A DNA stretch of 64,000 nt, taken from Psychrobacillus antarcticus. Its GTDB lineage: Bacteria; Bacillota; Bacilli; Bacillales_A; Planococcaceae. The notes below the pieces were generated by a model that worked only from the letters and a program-made list of their open reading frames with translations, ran no database searches and was not told the DNA's origin. A program made the translations under genes and the position numbers. This document shows positions 9,532-17,297 of the stretch, one piece after another (positions within the stretch are counted from its first letter, which is position 1; each line of letters begins with the position of its first letter). Where the stretch lies: positions 1 through 64,000 of the forward strand of contig NZ_JAIZDB010000014.1 of assembly GCF_029533155.1 (NCBI RefSeq). Reading direction: 5' to 3'.

Positions 9532-9906
9532 TTATAGTGCTGATTTTTTTATCCAGTCGCCTAATTTTTCTTTCAAAGTATTAAATCCTTCTTCATCATG
9601 TTCATCTACTCGATCTTGAAGTGATCTCCGGGGTCTGTCATCACGTTTAGGGAGTGAGGGTTTTTCTTGGAGCTCTCTCATGGACAAGCTAATTTTTCCA
9701 GCTTCGCCGTCAATCTCTAGAATTTTCACCTCTACCTCTTGCCCTACAGTTAAAAATCCTTCCACTTCTTTTACATACCCGTATGTTATTTCTGAAATAT
9801 GCACTAGGCCCTGTGTTTGCTCGTCTAAACTAACGAAGGCACCGTATGGTTGAATCCCTGTAACTTTACCCGTGACAACATCTCCTACCTTATAATTTTG
9901 AGTCAT
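9532..9906 (-). CDS. yugI: S1-domain RNA-binding protein, general stress protein 13 type
   Basis: A 124-residue protein made of one S1 RNA-binding domain (residues 6-75: VGDVVTGKVTGIQPYGAFV, then GLVHISEI and KILEIDGEAGKISLSM) and a charged tail with DDRPRR. YugI/GSP13 of B. subtilis is a ribosome-associated stress protein of similar size. Separate transcription is likely: its own terminator lies at its end and about 74 bases separate it from the next upstream gene. Related YabR is an alternative, but the yug-type neighbours (yugE, patB) favour YugI. Confidence 0.85.
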   Translation of the reverse strand: MTQNYKVGDVVTGKVTGIQPYGAFVSLDEQTQGLVHISEITYGYVKEVEGFLTVGQEVEVKILEIDGEAGKISLSMRELQEKPSLPKRDDRPRRSLQDRVDEHDEEGFNTLKEKLGDWIKKSAL

Positions 9907-9980
9907 AATCCGTTCCTACTTTCTTATATACGTTATAGTCATGTTAAATTATAACATAGTAGGAAGTATGACGGCAAAAG

Positions 9981-12098
9981 TCACTGTGTTGGCATAAACG
10001 GTGGTCTCCATCCATTGTCGGTTGGGATTAGTTGAAAGCCAATGATAATATCTTGTTCGTCTGGGTACTTCGTTAATGTAACAACTCCCTCTCCATTTAA
10101 TTTTTTTTCAAATTTCATTTCTTTAAATACTAGCCTAATGTCTTCTATATATTGATGCTCTGCATTCATGTATTCATCTTTGGGTATCTGAATCCGCCCT
10201 TCTTCCTTAATATATAGCTCATACTGTGTTTCAAAATCCTTTAGCTGAGCTGAATAATAGTACAAACCTACAATTTCTGAAGGGGTAGCCTCTTTTAAAA
10301 CTGTTTGATCATATGTTCGTACAAAGGATTTATATAAATCCTGAATGCGCTGAAGAAGTTTATCATCCACTGGTTCTACTTTACTTATTAAGTAATCTTC
10401 TTCCCCTTGAATTCTCCATATATCATCATTTTCTAGGCGGAGAAGAATATCGTAGCTAACTTGATTTCCTTTTTCCTGTCCAATATAGGTTTTCAAATTA
10501 TTTTTGTCCGGGGTTAAATATTCTTTGTTGAAGTAAAGATTTTTAGCACTGTCTCCAATAATATTTTGTAGAGTTGGATTCTCTACAAATTCTTCTTTCT
10601 TATATTCATTTTTAAAAGCACTAGTCATCAATTCCCACATCATTTCATGGTTATCTTGCCCATCAGCATAATGGTATAAGAGAGTGATATCCAATGGTCC
10701 CGCTCCGTGTAACATTAGCGGATTAAAGTTTTCATTGAACTTTTTATATAACTCATGAATTCCATACATTGTATACGGTGTTTCTAAGCTTTTCTCTACT
10801 CCGTCAGGCAGTATAGATAACCAGTCTAATTTGTTAATTTCTAGTTCGTTATCCAAAGCTAAGAGGTAATAATCTCTCAGTTGCTCTATGTCTAATAGTT
10901 TATACGTCTCATTGTAGGTCCAATCACTTGATTTCATTGAAGCAACTACCGGTTTCATAAAAGTAGCCAATGGTGATACACCTGGAATATTCACTAGTGT
11001 TTCCCAAGCCATATGGGCTTCGATATTTATTTTATTGTCATCATTTAAGATTTCACCAATGTCAGATGGGAAAATAATCATTTCTGCTAACTCAAAGTAA
11101 TGATTTTCAAAGCGAGAATGCATTGCCGAATTTTCACTTGTATTTAGTAATGTAAATTCTATACTAGCTAAATAATAGCCTAGTTGAGATAATTCCTGCT
11201 CCTCTACTAGAGTGGCTATCCCATAACCTGGGATTAAATCATAAATTCCTAAATAACGCGCCTCATTTTCATCTAAAACGGAGAAAAGGTCTCTTGTGAA
11301 TAAGGCCAAATCAGGTTTAATTTGAAATTTTGTTCCTTCCGCATTAACTGCTAATTTTAATCCCTGCTTAGGTAAAACTTCAATCATGCTCTTTATTTCT
11401 TCGGGGATATTGTATCGATTGGCAATCAGCACATGTTCACTTAGTCTTCCTTCATGTTTTGCTATTTTGAGAGCCTCTTCATTGTCCCAAAGTTTTTGTT
11501 CATAGTAGGCCATTAAATGTTCCGTTTTAGTGACAAAGTCATCCACAAAATAGGAGCTTTCTTTGCTATCTAATTTGCCTAAATTTTTAGCTACCTTTAT
11601 CATTTCAGAAGGAAGATTTAACCCTTCAATAGCTAAATCATATGCCTCTTTAACAGAAATATTATCATTCTTACCTTCTAAGGTTCCAGGTTCAATCTGC
11701 GAGGCGAAAATATTGTCGGCGTACTGTACAAAACCTAATGAAGTAAAATCATCTACATTCATCTGAAGCATATGTTGACGTTTAATTCGTTCGTCTTGAT
11801 AACGTTTCCTCCATTTTTCAATTTCTTCATCACTGTAGTTTTCATCGCTAGTTGTTGTTTCATCTGACTCAGTTAAATAAGCTGTTCCCAAAATTCCAAT
11901 CACAAACACACTCGCTACGCTCACTGCCCACACTGTAATTCGTTGACGCTTGGATCCTCTGGTTTTCTTTTCTATTGGAAGAACATTTTTCTCATTTTCT
12001 ATTTTTGTTAAAATCTCTTCCGTATCTAAAGTTGAAGGCAATCGATCATAGGATGATTTTAAAAGATTTAAGCGTTCTTCTAATTGTTTATCGTCCAT
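9981..12098 (-). CDS. large single-pass membrane protein, probable anti-sigma partner of the ECF factor
   Basis: A 705-residue protein with a short cytosolic part (residues 1-50, LNLLKSSYDRLP and a basic stretch), one membrane helix (about 53-72) and a very large extracytoplasmic domain of some 630 residues rich in Glu, Leu and Tyr with no family I recognise. The start overlaps the end of the ECF sigma gene by 11 bases, the normal arrangement for an anti-sigma factor. No zinc HxxxCxxC motif is present, so it is not a ZAS-type. The outer domain is far larger than in usual anti-sigma proteins and may be the sensor. Function is inferred from position and topology only. Confidence 0.6.
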   Translation of the reverse strand: MDDKQLEERLNLLKSSYDRLPSTLDTEEILTKIENEKNVLPIEKKTRGSKRQRITVWAVSVASVFVIGILGTAYLTESDETTTSDENYSDEEIEKWRKRYQDERIKRQHMLQMNVDDFTSLGFVQYADNIFASQIEPGTLEGKNDNISVKEAYDLAIEGLNLPSEMIKVAKNLGKLDSKESSYFVDDFVTKTEHLMAYYEQKLWDNEEALKIAKHEGRLSEHVLIANRYNIPEEIKSMIEVLPKQGLKLAVNAEGTKFQIKPDLALFTRDLFSVLDENEARYLGIYDLIPGYGIATLVEEQELSQLGYYLASIEFTLLNTSENSAMHSRFENHYFELAEMIIFPSDIGEILNDDNKINIEAHMAWETLVNIPGVSPLATFMKPVVASMKSSDWTYNETYKLLDIEQLRDYYLLALDNELEINKLDWLSILPDGVEKSLETPYTMYGIHELYKKFNENFNPLMLHGAGPLDITLLYHYADGQDNHEMMWELMTSAFKNEYKKEEFVENPTLQNIIGDSAKNLYFNKEYLTPDKNNLKTYIGQEKGNQVSYDILLRLENDDIWRIQGEEDYLISKVEPVDDKLLQRIQDLYKSFVRTYDQTVLKEATPSEIVGLYYYSAQLKDFETQYELYIKEEGRIQIPKDEYMNAEHQYIEDIRLVFKEMKFEKKLNGEGVVTLTKYPDEQDIIIGFQLIPTDNGWRPPFMPTQ

Positions 12099-12645
12099 GC
12101 TTTACTCCTCCACTCATCTGTAATCTTGATTTTAATAATGCTTTTGCCCTCATTAAACGTATTTTGACCGTCGATAAGGGTACATTTAATACTTCTGCAA
12201 TTTGTTCATACGATAATTCATGGAAGTAAAACATGATGATCGGATGACGATATTTTTCATCCAGTGATTGAATCGCATGATGGAGTTCGCGGTCTTCTTC
12301 AAATACTAATACTCGGTCTTCTGCGGATTTTGACGTATAGCTTTCTCTTACTTCTACATTTAACTTTTGTCCCTTTTCTTTTTCTTTTATTTCTTTTCGA
12401 TAATAATCTCTAGCTGAATTTAAGGTGATTTTGTATAACCATGTCGTAAATCGGTCACGCTGAAACTGATGTAAAAATCTATATAGCTTCACAAATACTT
12501 CTTGAGTTATATCCGGTATGTCATTGACCTGAACGCCACATTGAAATGCAAACTTTTCAACGGTCCTATAATGTATATGTATGAGTTCTGTATATGCTGC
12601 CTTGTCCCCTTGTTGGGCTCGTTCTATTAACTCAAGCTCTAACAT
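12088..12645 (-). CDS. ECF-type RNA polymerase sigma factor
   Basis: A 185-residue ECF sigma factor: region 2 includes DIPDITQEVFVKLYRFLHQF and the -10-binding TTWLYKITLNSARDYYRK; region 4 ends with LSYEQIAEVLNVPLSTVKIR, a helix-turn-helix that reads the -35 box. Length is normal. ATG at 12645 follows GAGGGAGG. A fitting ECF promoter lies 33 bases upstream, so autoregulation is likely. It is coupled by overlap to the large membrane protein. I cannot assign it to SigM, SigW, SigX, SigY or SigV by motif. Confidence 0.9.
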   Translation of the reverse strand: MLELELIERAQQGDKAAYTELIHIHYRTVEKFAFQCGVQVNDIPDITQEVFVKLYRFLHQFQRDRFTTWLYKITLNSARDYYRKEIKEKEKGQKLNVEVRESYTSKSAEDRVLVFEEDRELHHAIQSLDEKYRHPIIMFYFHELSYEQIAEVLNVPLSTVKIRLMRAKALLKSRLQMSGGVKHGR

Positions 12646-12677
12646 AGGCCTCCCTCTCTCTCTGTTTCTCTATTGAT

Positions 12678-12706
12678 GATACGAAAGATTATTCTAGATT
12701 GTTTCA
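12678..12706 (-). promoter_or_regulatory. candidate ECF autoregulatory promoter
   Basis: The minus strand has TGAAAC (12701-12706), a 17-bp spacer and CGTATC (12678-12683). This matches the TGAAAC / CGTA-type pattern of Bacillus ECF promoters and lies just upstream of the ECF gene. Confidence 0.65.
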
Positions 12707-12939
12707 CAGATCACAATGCATTTTAGAAATAGTTGTATCAATTTGGATTAAGTCTAAATATGATAGAAGGAAACATGAGTACCTGAGTTTCCGGATTCCT
12801 TATATTCTTAGTTGGAATTCCTAGTGCCATAATTTTTGGTGTATTTAATGTAATAAATGTTCTTTTTCTGACATTAATATCAAAAGTTCTAAGAGGAATT
12901 ATGTTACAATATAATAATTGAGATAGGGGTGGATGAATC

Positions 12940-13152
12940 ATGAAGATAGATTTACATGAGCAATTACGTCAATTACGAGAAGAGCGTAACCTTTCACTAG
13001 AAACGCTTGCATTAAAAACAAGAATTGGTACTGGGAAGCTAGAAGCATATGAATCAGGCGTAGAGAAGCCTTCCGTACAAACCATCTTAAAATTATCCAA
13101 TGCACTTGAAGTTCCCGCCTCTAACCTATTGGATGGACTGAAAGAAGCTTAA
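12940..13152 (+). CDS. small XRE-family helix-turn-helix protein
   Basis: A 70-residue DNA-binding protein consisting almost only of a Cro/CI-type HTH: LRQLREERNLSLETLALKT then IGTGKLEAYESGVEKPSVQT and ILKLSNALEVP. Such stand-alone domains act as dimeric repressors or regulators. A ribosome site (AGGGGTGG) precedes ATG, and TATAAT about 25 bases upstream is a possible -10 box. Its targets are unknown. No phage genes are nearby, so a host regulator is more likely than a prophage remnant. Confidence 0.8.
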   Translation: MKIDLHEQLRQLREERNLSLETLALKTRIGTGKLEAYESGVEKPSVQTILKLSNALEVPASNLLDGLKEA

Positions 13153-13158
13153 TAATAC

Positions 13159-13193
13159 AAAAAAGCTTTCGGCTTAAAAACCGAGAGCTTCTT
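13159..13193 (-). terminator. terminator of the yugE-like gene
   Basis: AAGCTCTCGG / CCGAAAGCTT stem (one G-T pair) followed on the minus strand by TTTTTTG. It lies 5 bases past the yugE-like stop codon and also just after the XRE gene. Confidence 0.7.
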
Positions 13194-13196
13194 CAT

Positions 13197-13457
13197 TTAT
13201 ATTATACATTTCATTTCGTATTTTAATGCTATTAGCTTGTATGATATATCTACACATTTTTCTAATGGAATCCATTCTTCAAAAGAATGTTCATAAATTG
13301 CCTGAATTCGTTTCGCCAATTCAGATGGATGATCGATATTTTGTAAATAGGCGACTACATCTGCCGTTTCAGTCTCATAGGCATTTTCTCCAATGTGGAA
13401 TGGATCCCATTGTTGCAATGTCCAAACAGCTTTTCTATTCATTTCAATTGTGTCCAT
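13197..13457 (-). CDS. yugE: DUF1871 family protein (YugE-like)
   Basis: An 86-residue soluble protein. The pattern of an N-terminal helix, a central WDPFHIGENAYETETADVVAYL segment shortened here to its core WDPFHIG and YETETADVV, and a C-terminal helix matches my memory of DUF1871 proteins such as B. subtilis YugE, which is 86 residues and lies next to patB as here. Biochemical role is unknown. It is divergent from patB, with about 77 bases between the two starts. Confidence 0.7.
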   Translation of the reverse strand: MDTIEMNRKAVWTLQQWDPFHIGENAYETETADVVAYLQNIDHPSELAKRIQAIYEHSFEEWIPLEKCVDISYKLIALKYEMKCII

Positions 13458-13534
13458 TTTAGTTTCACCTGTCTAGTTTTATTAGATAGCGTTATAATAA
13501 CAATAATAAATACAAATTGAAAGGGGAAATTTCA

Positions 13535-14701
13535 TTGTCCATATTTTCCACTGTTTTTAATCGACGAAAAACATATTCTGCAAAATGGGATATGTTAGAA
13601 CAAGTATACTCTATTCAAGATGCTTCTGAAGTACTCCCTATGTGGGTCGCGGATATGGATTTCGCCATCCCTTCCGTAATAATTGATGCACTTCAAAAAC
13701 GCATGGAACATCCAGTATTTGGTTATACGATGGTGCCGGAACAAACGAAATCATCCCTTACTAAATGGGTTGCAGACAAGCACCAACTTACAATAGAAAA
13801 TGAATGGATTTTGTTCCGCCAAGGAGTCATTCCAGGCATAGCAGAAGCTATTGAATCCTTCACTGAAGTTGGGGATAAAGTGCTCATACATACACCTGTC
13901 TACCCTCCATTTGTAAGTGTTCCTACGAATTTAGGTAGAGAAGTAGTCACTAGCCTGTTAATAGAAAAGGATAATTCCTATGAAATGGATTGGGATTCAT
14001 TTGAAAACTGTTTAAAAGATGATGTTAAAGCTTTCATACTATGTAATCCACATAATCCTGGCGGAAAGGTATGGAGTAAAGATGACTTAACGAAAATGGC
14101 GACACTTTGTCAGCAATATAATGTATTAGTTTTGTCCGATGAAATCCATTCTGATCTCATTTTCGAACCGAATAAGCATACTCCTATGCTTAATGCTGCG
14201 GAAGATTCAACTAACATCATCACTTTTTTTGCTCCAACTAAAACATTTAATCTTGCAGGAATTCAAGCTGCCGCTATGGTTGTTCCTGATGAACAAAAAC
14301 GAACGGTATTAGAAAAACTTGCGATGAGCCGCGGATATATGGATTTGAATGTATTCTCACTTACAGCTCTTCAAACTGCCTATGAACAAGGTAATCCTTG
14401 GCTTGAGGAACTATTAGAAGTATTGACTGTGAATATGGACTATGTGGTGGATCATCTGTCGAAATTAGAGGGCATCAAAGTTTCTAAACCAGAGGGTACT
14501 TATTTAGTTTGGATTGATTACCGTGGGACTGGCCTTTCCGAAAAGGAAATAATGAATCGTCTATTAACGATTGGAAAGCTCGCTCTCGAGCCAGGTTCTA
14601 AATATGGAAAAGCTGGTGAGGGATTTTTGCGTATGAATTTGGCTTGTCCGCTTTCTATTGTTGAAGACGGTGTAGAACGCTTTGTAAGATCACTTCAATA
14701 A
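13535..14701 (+). CDS. patB: MalY/PatB family cysteine-S-conjugate beta-lyase
   Basis: PLP-dependent C-S lyase (cystathionine beta-lyase-like) that splits cystathionine or cysteine S-conjugates to a thiol, pyruvate and ammonia. The 388-residue length equals B. subtilis PatB (about 387). Motifs: MWVADMDF near the N-terminus, CNPHNPGGKVW, VLSDEIHSDLI, and the PLP lysine in APTKTFNLAG. Start: TTG at 13535 with AAAGGGGA upstream; the frame opens at 13517 but that codon has no ribosome site. Neighbour yugE is the same as in B. subtilis. Confidence 0.9.
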   Translation: MSIFSTVFNRRKTYSAKWDMLEQVYSIQDASEVLPMWVADMDFAIPSVIIDALQKRMEHPVFGYTMVPEQTKSSLTKWVADKHQLTIENEWILFRQGVIPGIAEAIESFTEVGDKVLIHTPVYPPFVSVPTNLGREVVTSLLIEKDNSYEMDWDSFENCLKDDVKAFILCNPHNPGGKVWSKDDLTKMATLCQQYNVLVLSDEIHSDLIFEPNKHTPMLNAAEDSTNIITFFAPTKTFNLAGIQAAAMVVPDEQKRTVLEKLAMSRGYMDLNVFSLTALQTAYEQGNPWLEELLEVLTVNMDYVVDHLSKLEGIKVSKPEGTYLVWIDYRGTGLSEKEIMNRLLTIGKLALEPGSKYGKAGEGFLRMNLACPLSIVEDGVERFVRSLQ

Positions 14702-14724
14702 ATGTAATTTGAAAGCTAATGTCT

Positions 14725-14768
14725 AAAATACGAAAGACATTCCATTCAAGGAAGGTCTTTCGTATTTT
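14725..14768. terminator. bidirectional terminator after patB
   Basis: AAAATACGAAAGAC pairs with GTCTTTCGTATTTT across 16 bases, between patB and the convergent small membrane gene. Confidence 0.8.
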
Positions 14769-14805
14769 CATCTGTTATAGATGTCAAATATCAGTATAAA
14801 GACTA

Positions 14806-15009
14806 TTATTTTAGTTCATCTTTTTTGGCTTGCATAATTCTTTCTTCTAAAATCCTTGCTTTTTCTGCATCTTTTTTAGATTTTTTTTGCAGCCATCTAA
14901 AAACAAATACACAAAGAGCAACTAAAACAACTAATTCTATTACTACAGGTATATATTCCGATTTATCTTCTGGAAAATACAAAAAAGCTAGATGTAAAAA
15001 CGAAAACAT
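14806..15009 (-). CDS. small single-pass membrane protein, unknown function
   Basis: A 67-residue protein with one membrane helix (about residues 19-41, IPVVIELVVLVALCVFVF) and a strongly charged Lys/Glu tail likely to be helical (KKSKKDAEKARILEERI). GAGGAG lies well placed before ATG, supporting translation. It starts 16 bases after the cyclophilin lipoprotein gene on the same strand, so the two are probably cotranscribed. I do not recognise the family. Confidence 0.55.
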   Translation of the reverse strand: MFSFLHLAFLYFPEDKSEYIPVVIELVVLVALCVFVFRWLQKKSKKDAEKARILEERIMQAKKDELK

Positions 15010-15025
15010 ATATACACTCCTCTAA

Positions 15026-15772
15026 TTATTTCTGAACAATTTCGATTGAATCTATCGTAATATCTACAACTGGTTTATCATTAGCGCCTTTTTCAACTGC
15101 TGCGATTTGATCCACTATATCTAAGCCTTCAATAACTTGTCCAAATACTGTATGTTTTTGATCAAGATGCGGCGTTCCACCCATTTCTGCATAAGCTTCG
15201 GCAATTTCTTTTGGCCATCCACCGTCAATCATTTGCTGCGCAGTTGCTGGTGGTTCAGAAGCTTGAACGATGAAAAATTGACTTCCATTTGTATTTGGTC
15301 CTGCATTTGCCATCGAAAGAGCTCCTCTTAAATTAAAGAGATTCACCGAGAACTCATCCTCAAATTCTGCTCCGTAAATACTTTCTCCGCCCATGCCGGT
15401 ACCAGTTGGATCTCCACCTTGAATCATGAAATCTTGAATAACTCGGTGAAATATCATTCCATCATAATAACCATTTTCTGCATGTGTTAAGAAATTCTCC
15501 ACTGTTTTTGGTGCTTGTTCTGGGAATAATTTAATCTTAATTGATCCCATTGATGTATTCATCGTAACTAAGGCTTCATTTGAAGCAACCTCTTTAGAAA
15601 GTTGTGGATACAAAGTTATCTCTCCTTCTTGTTGAGTTTCCGTATTTTTATTAGTATCTTCTGTTACTATCTCTTTTTTCGATGCAGTGGAATCATTGGA
15701 ATCTGTTGACCCACAAGCACTTAAAAAGAATATAGTTGTTGCTGCACCTATTAATATTAATAACTTTTTCAT
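15026..15772 (-). CDS. peptidyl-prolyl cis-trans isomerase, cyclophilin-type lipoprotein
   Basis: A secreted, lipid-anchored cyclophilin. The N-terminus is a lipoprotein signal with lipobox LSAC (Cys about residue 20), then a Ser/Thr/Glu-rich linker of about 35 residues, then a cyclophilin domain: [38 protein letters not shown] and [10 protein letters not shown] are the standard catalytic and binding segments. Role: proline isomerisation during folding of exported proteins outside the membrane. Length 248 residues. It differs from cytosolic PpiB by the signal and linker. Confidence 0.92.
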   Translation of the reverse strand: MKKLLILIGAATTIFFLSACGSTDSNDSTASKKEIVTEDTNKNTETQQEGEITLYPQLSKEVASNEALVTMNTSMGSIKIKLFPEQAPKTVENFLTHAENGYYDGMIFHRVIQDFMIQGGDPTGTGMGGESIYGAEFEDEFSVNLFNLRGALSMANAGPNTNGSQFFIVQASEPPATAQQMIDGGWPKEIAEAYAEMGGTPHLDQKHTVFGQVIEGLDIVDQIAAVEKGANDKPVVDITIDSIEIVQK

Positions 15773-15908
15773 GAATTAATCACCCCAAATTAGTTTACCA
15801 TAACAGTACATCAAAATTCAGCAACAAAGTATCTAACTTTCTTAGACACACGAAATGTTCTATACTAGTAATAGAACTGTTACGCATCAAAAGAAGGAAG
15901 GGATATCG

Positions 15909-17147
15909 ATGAGCGTACAAAAACGAAATTTTGCGATCATGTGGTTTTCTATCTTTCTAGTTTCAGCCACTATGACAATGATTATGCCATTCTTATCATT
16001 ATATATAAGTACGATGGGTGATTTCACAGCAGCTTATGTCCAAAAGTGGTCCGGGCTCGTGTTCGGTGCTACATTTGTTTCTGCATTTTTAATGTCACCT
16101 ATTTGGGGAAGAATCGCAGATAAGTATGGATATAAACCAATTTTAATCATTAATGGGTTTGGGATTGCCATTAGTGTTTTGCTAATGGGGTTTGTTAATT
16201 CTGTAGAAGCCTTCTTTGTCCTACGTTTATTTATGGGGATTGTTACTGGATTTATCCCTACCTCCTTAGCATTTATAAGCTCCCAAACTGCAAAGAATGT
16301 TGCTGGAAAAACGATGGGTACATTACAAATGGGTAGTGTTTCAGGTACATTATTCGGTCCTATCATCGGTGGATTATTAGCAGATACATTCGGCTTCCAA
16401 TATACATTTATGATTACTGCAACAGCTGTTTCTATCGCTGCGTTAATCGTACTTTTTGGTATTCATGAAGTTCGCAAAGAGAGAAAAGCTGGTGATCATG
16501 AATATTCTAGAAAGACTGTTATTTCAGGTATATTTCATCATCGTCTCATCTTAAATGTCCTAATGATTACTTCGTTGATCCAAATTGGACTATTTAGTAT
16601 ACAACCCCTGCTATCCTTATATGTTTCTCAATTAACAGACTCTAAAGAAGTTGCCCTCCTTGCAGGTATAACCTTTAGTGCAACCGGAGTTGGAAGTCTA
16701 TTATTTGCTAGAACTTGGGGGAAACTCGGTGATTCAATTGGATATGAAAAAATATTATCCTTTCTACTAATTCTTGCTTTCGTGTTTATCATTCCGCAGG
16801 CATTCGTTTCCGAACTATGGCAGCTAGTCATCCTACGTTTCTTATTTGGCATTGCCGCCGGTGGATTAATACCAATCACAACTGCTCTAATACGGAGAGA
16901 GTCCCCGATTGAGGTACAAGGTGAACTAATGGGTTATAATACGAGTTTCCGCTTTTTAGGTAATATTATCGGACCAATGTTTGGCGGATTTATCAGTGGA
17001 TATATCGGTATTTCATCTGTCTTTTTTGTTACCGGATCGCTGTTCTTGATCGCATTTACCATTATTTACTTCGCCAGAAAGAAACCACGAATAGATTTTG
17101 AGGATGTATTAATAGAAGAAGAGGAAATGCAAGCCAAATTATTGTGA
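15909..17147 (+). CDS. MFS multidrug efflux transporter (DHA1 type)
   Basis: A 412-residue major facilitator protein with 12 predicted membrane segments. Motif A is GRIADKYGYKP between segments 2 and 3, with a weaker repeat GKLGDSIGYE in the second half; RLFMGIVTGFIPTS and SGTLFGPIIGG fit motif C of drug:H+ antiporters. It resembles MdtG-like pumps; substrate is not predictable. Start: ATG at 15909 follows AAGGAAGGG; the longer frame from 15855 lacks a site. It stands alone, with its own terminator. Confidence 0.85.
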   Translation: MSVQKRNFAIMWFSIFLVSATMTMIMPFLSLYISTMGDFTAAYVQKWSGLVFGATFVSAFLMSPIWGRIADKYGYKPILIINGFGIAISVLLMGFVNSVEAFFVLRLFMGIVTGFIPTSLAFISSQTAKNVAGKTMGTLQMGSVSGTLFGPIIGGLLADTFGFQYTFMITATAVSIAALIVLFGIHEVRKERKAGDHEYSRKTVISGIFHHRLILNVLMITSLIQIGLFSIQPLLSLYVSQLTDSKEVALLAGITFSATGVGSLLFARTWGKLGDSIGYEKILSFLLILAFVFIIPQAFVSELWQLVILRFLFGIAAGGLIPITTALIRRESPIEVQGELMGYNTSFRFLGNIIGPMFGGFISGYIGISSVFFVTGSLFLIAFTIIYFARKKPRIDFEDVLIEEEEMQAKLL

Positions 17148-17149
17148 AG

Positions 17150-17188
17150 ATAGCACACTTTCAATTTAGAAAGTGTGCTATTCTTTTT
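17150..17188 (+). terminator. terminator of the MFS gene
   Basis: TAGCACACTTTC / GAAAGTGTGCTA, a perfect 12-bp stem with 6-base loop, followed by TTCTTTTTATT. Confidence 0.85.
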
Positions 17189-17223
17189 ATTAGAAAAGAA
17201 AATATAGCTATTTACTCATTATT

Positions 17224-17260
17224 TGTCCAGCTCCAGCGCCTATCCCTTCGAGTCGCTTGC
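17224..17260. repeat. dispersed repeat fragment (CAGCTCCAGCGCCT type)
   Basis: GTCCAGCTCCAGCGCCTAT followed by CCCTTCGAGTCGCTTGC. From memory, close variants of this GC-rich string are scattered between genes in many Bacillales genomes. It lies in the 5' region of the penicillin-binding protein gene. No second copy was found in this window. Confidence 0.45.
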
Positions 17261-17297
17261 TCTTTTCTTATTAGATTATTGAATTGGAGTGCGACTC

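Noticed and set aside
12738-12941. 67-residue minus-strand frame upstream of the XRE gene
   Set aside because: No ribosome site and no recognisable protein pattern; it overlaps the promoter region of the XRE gene.
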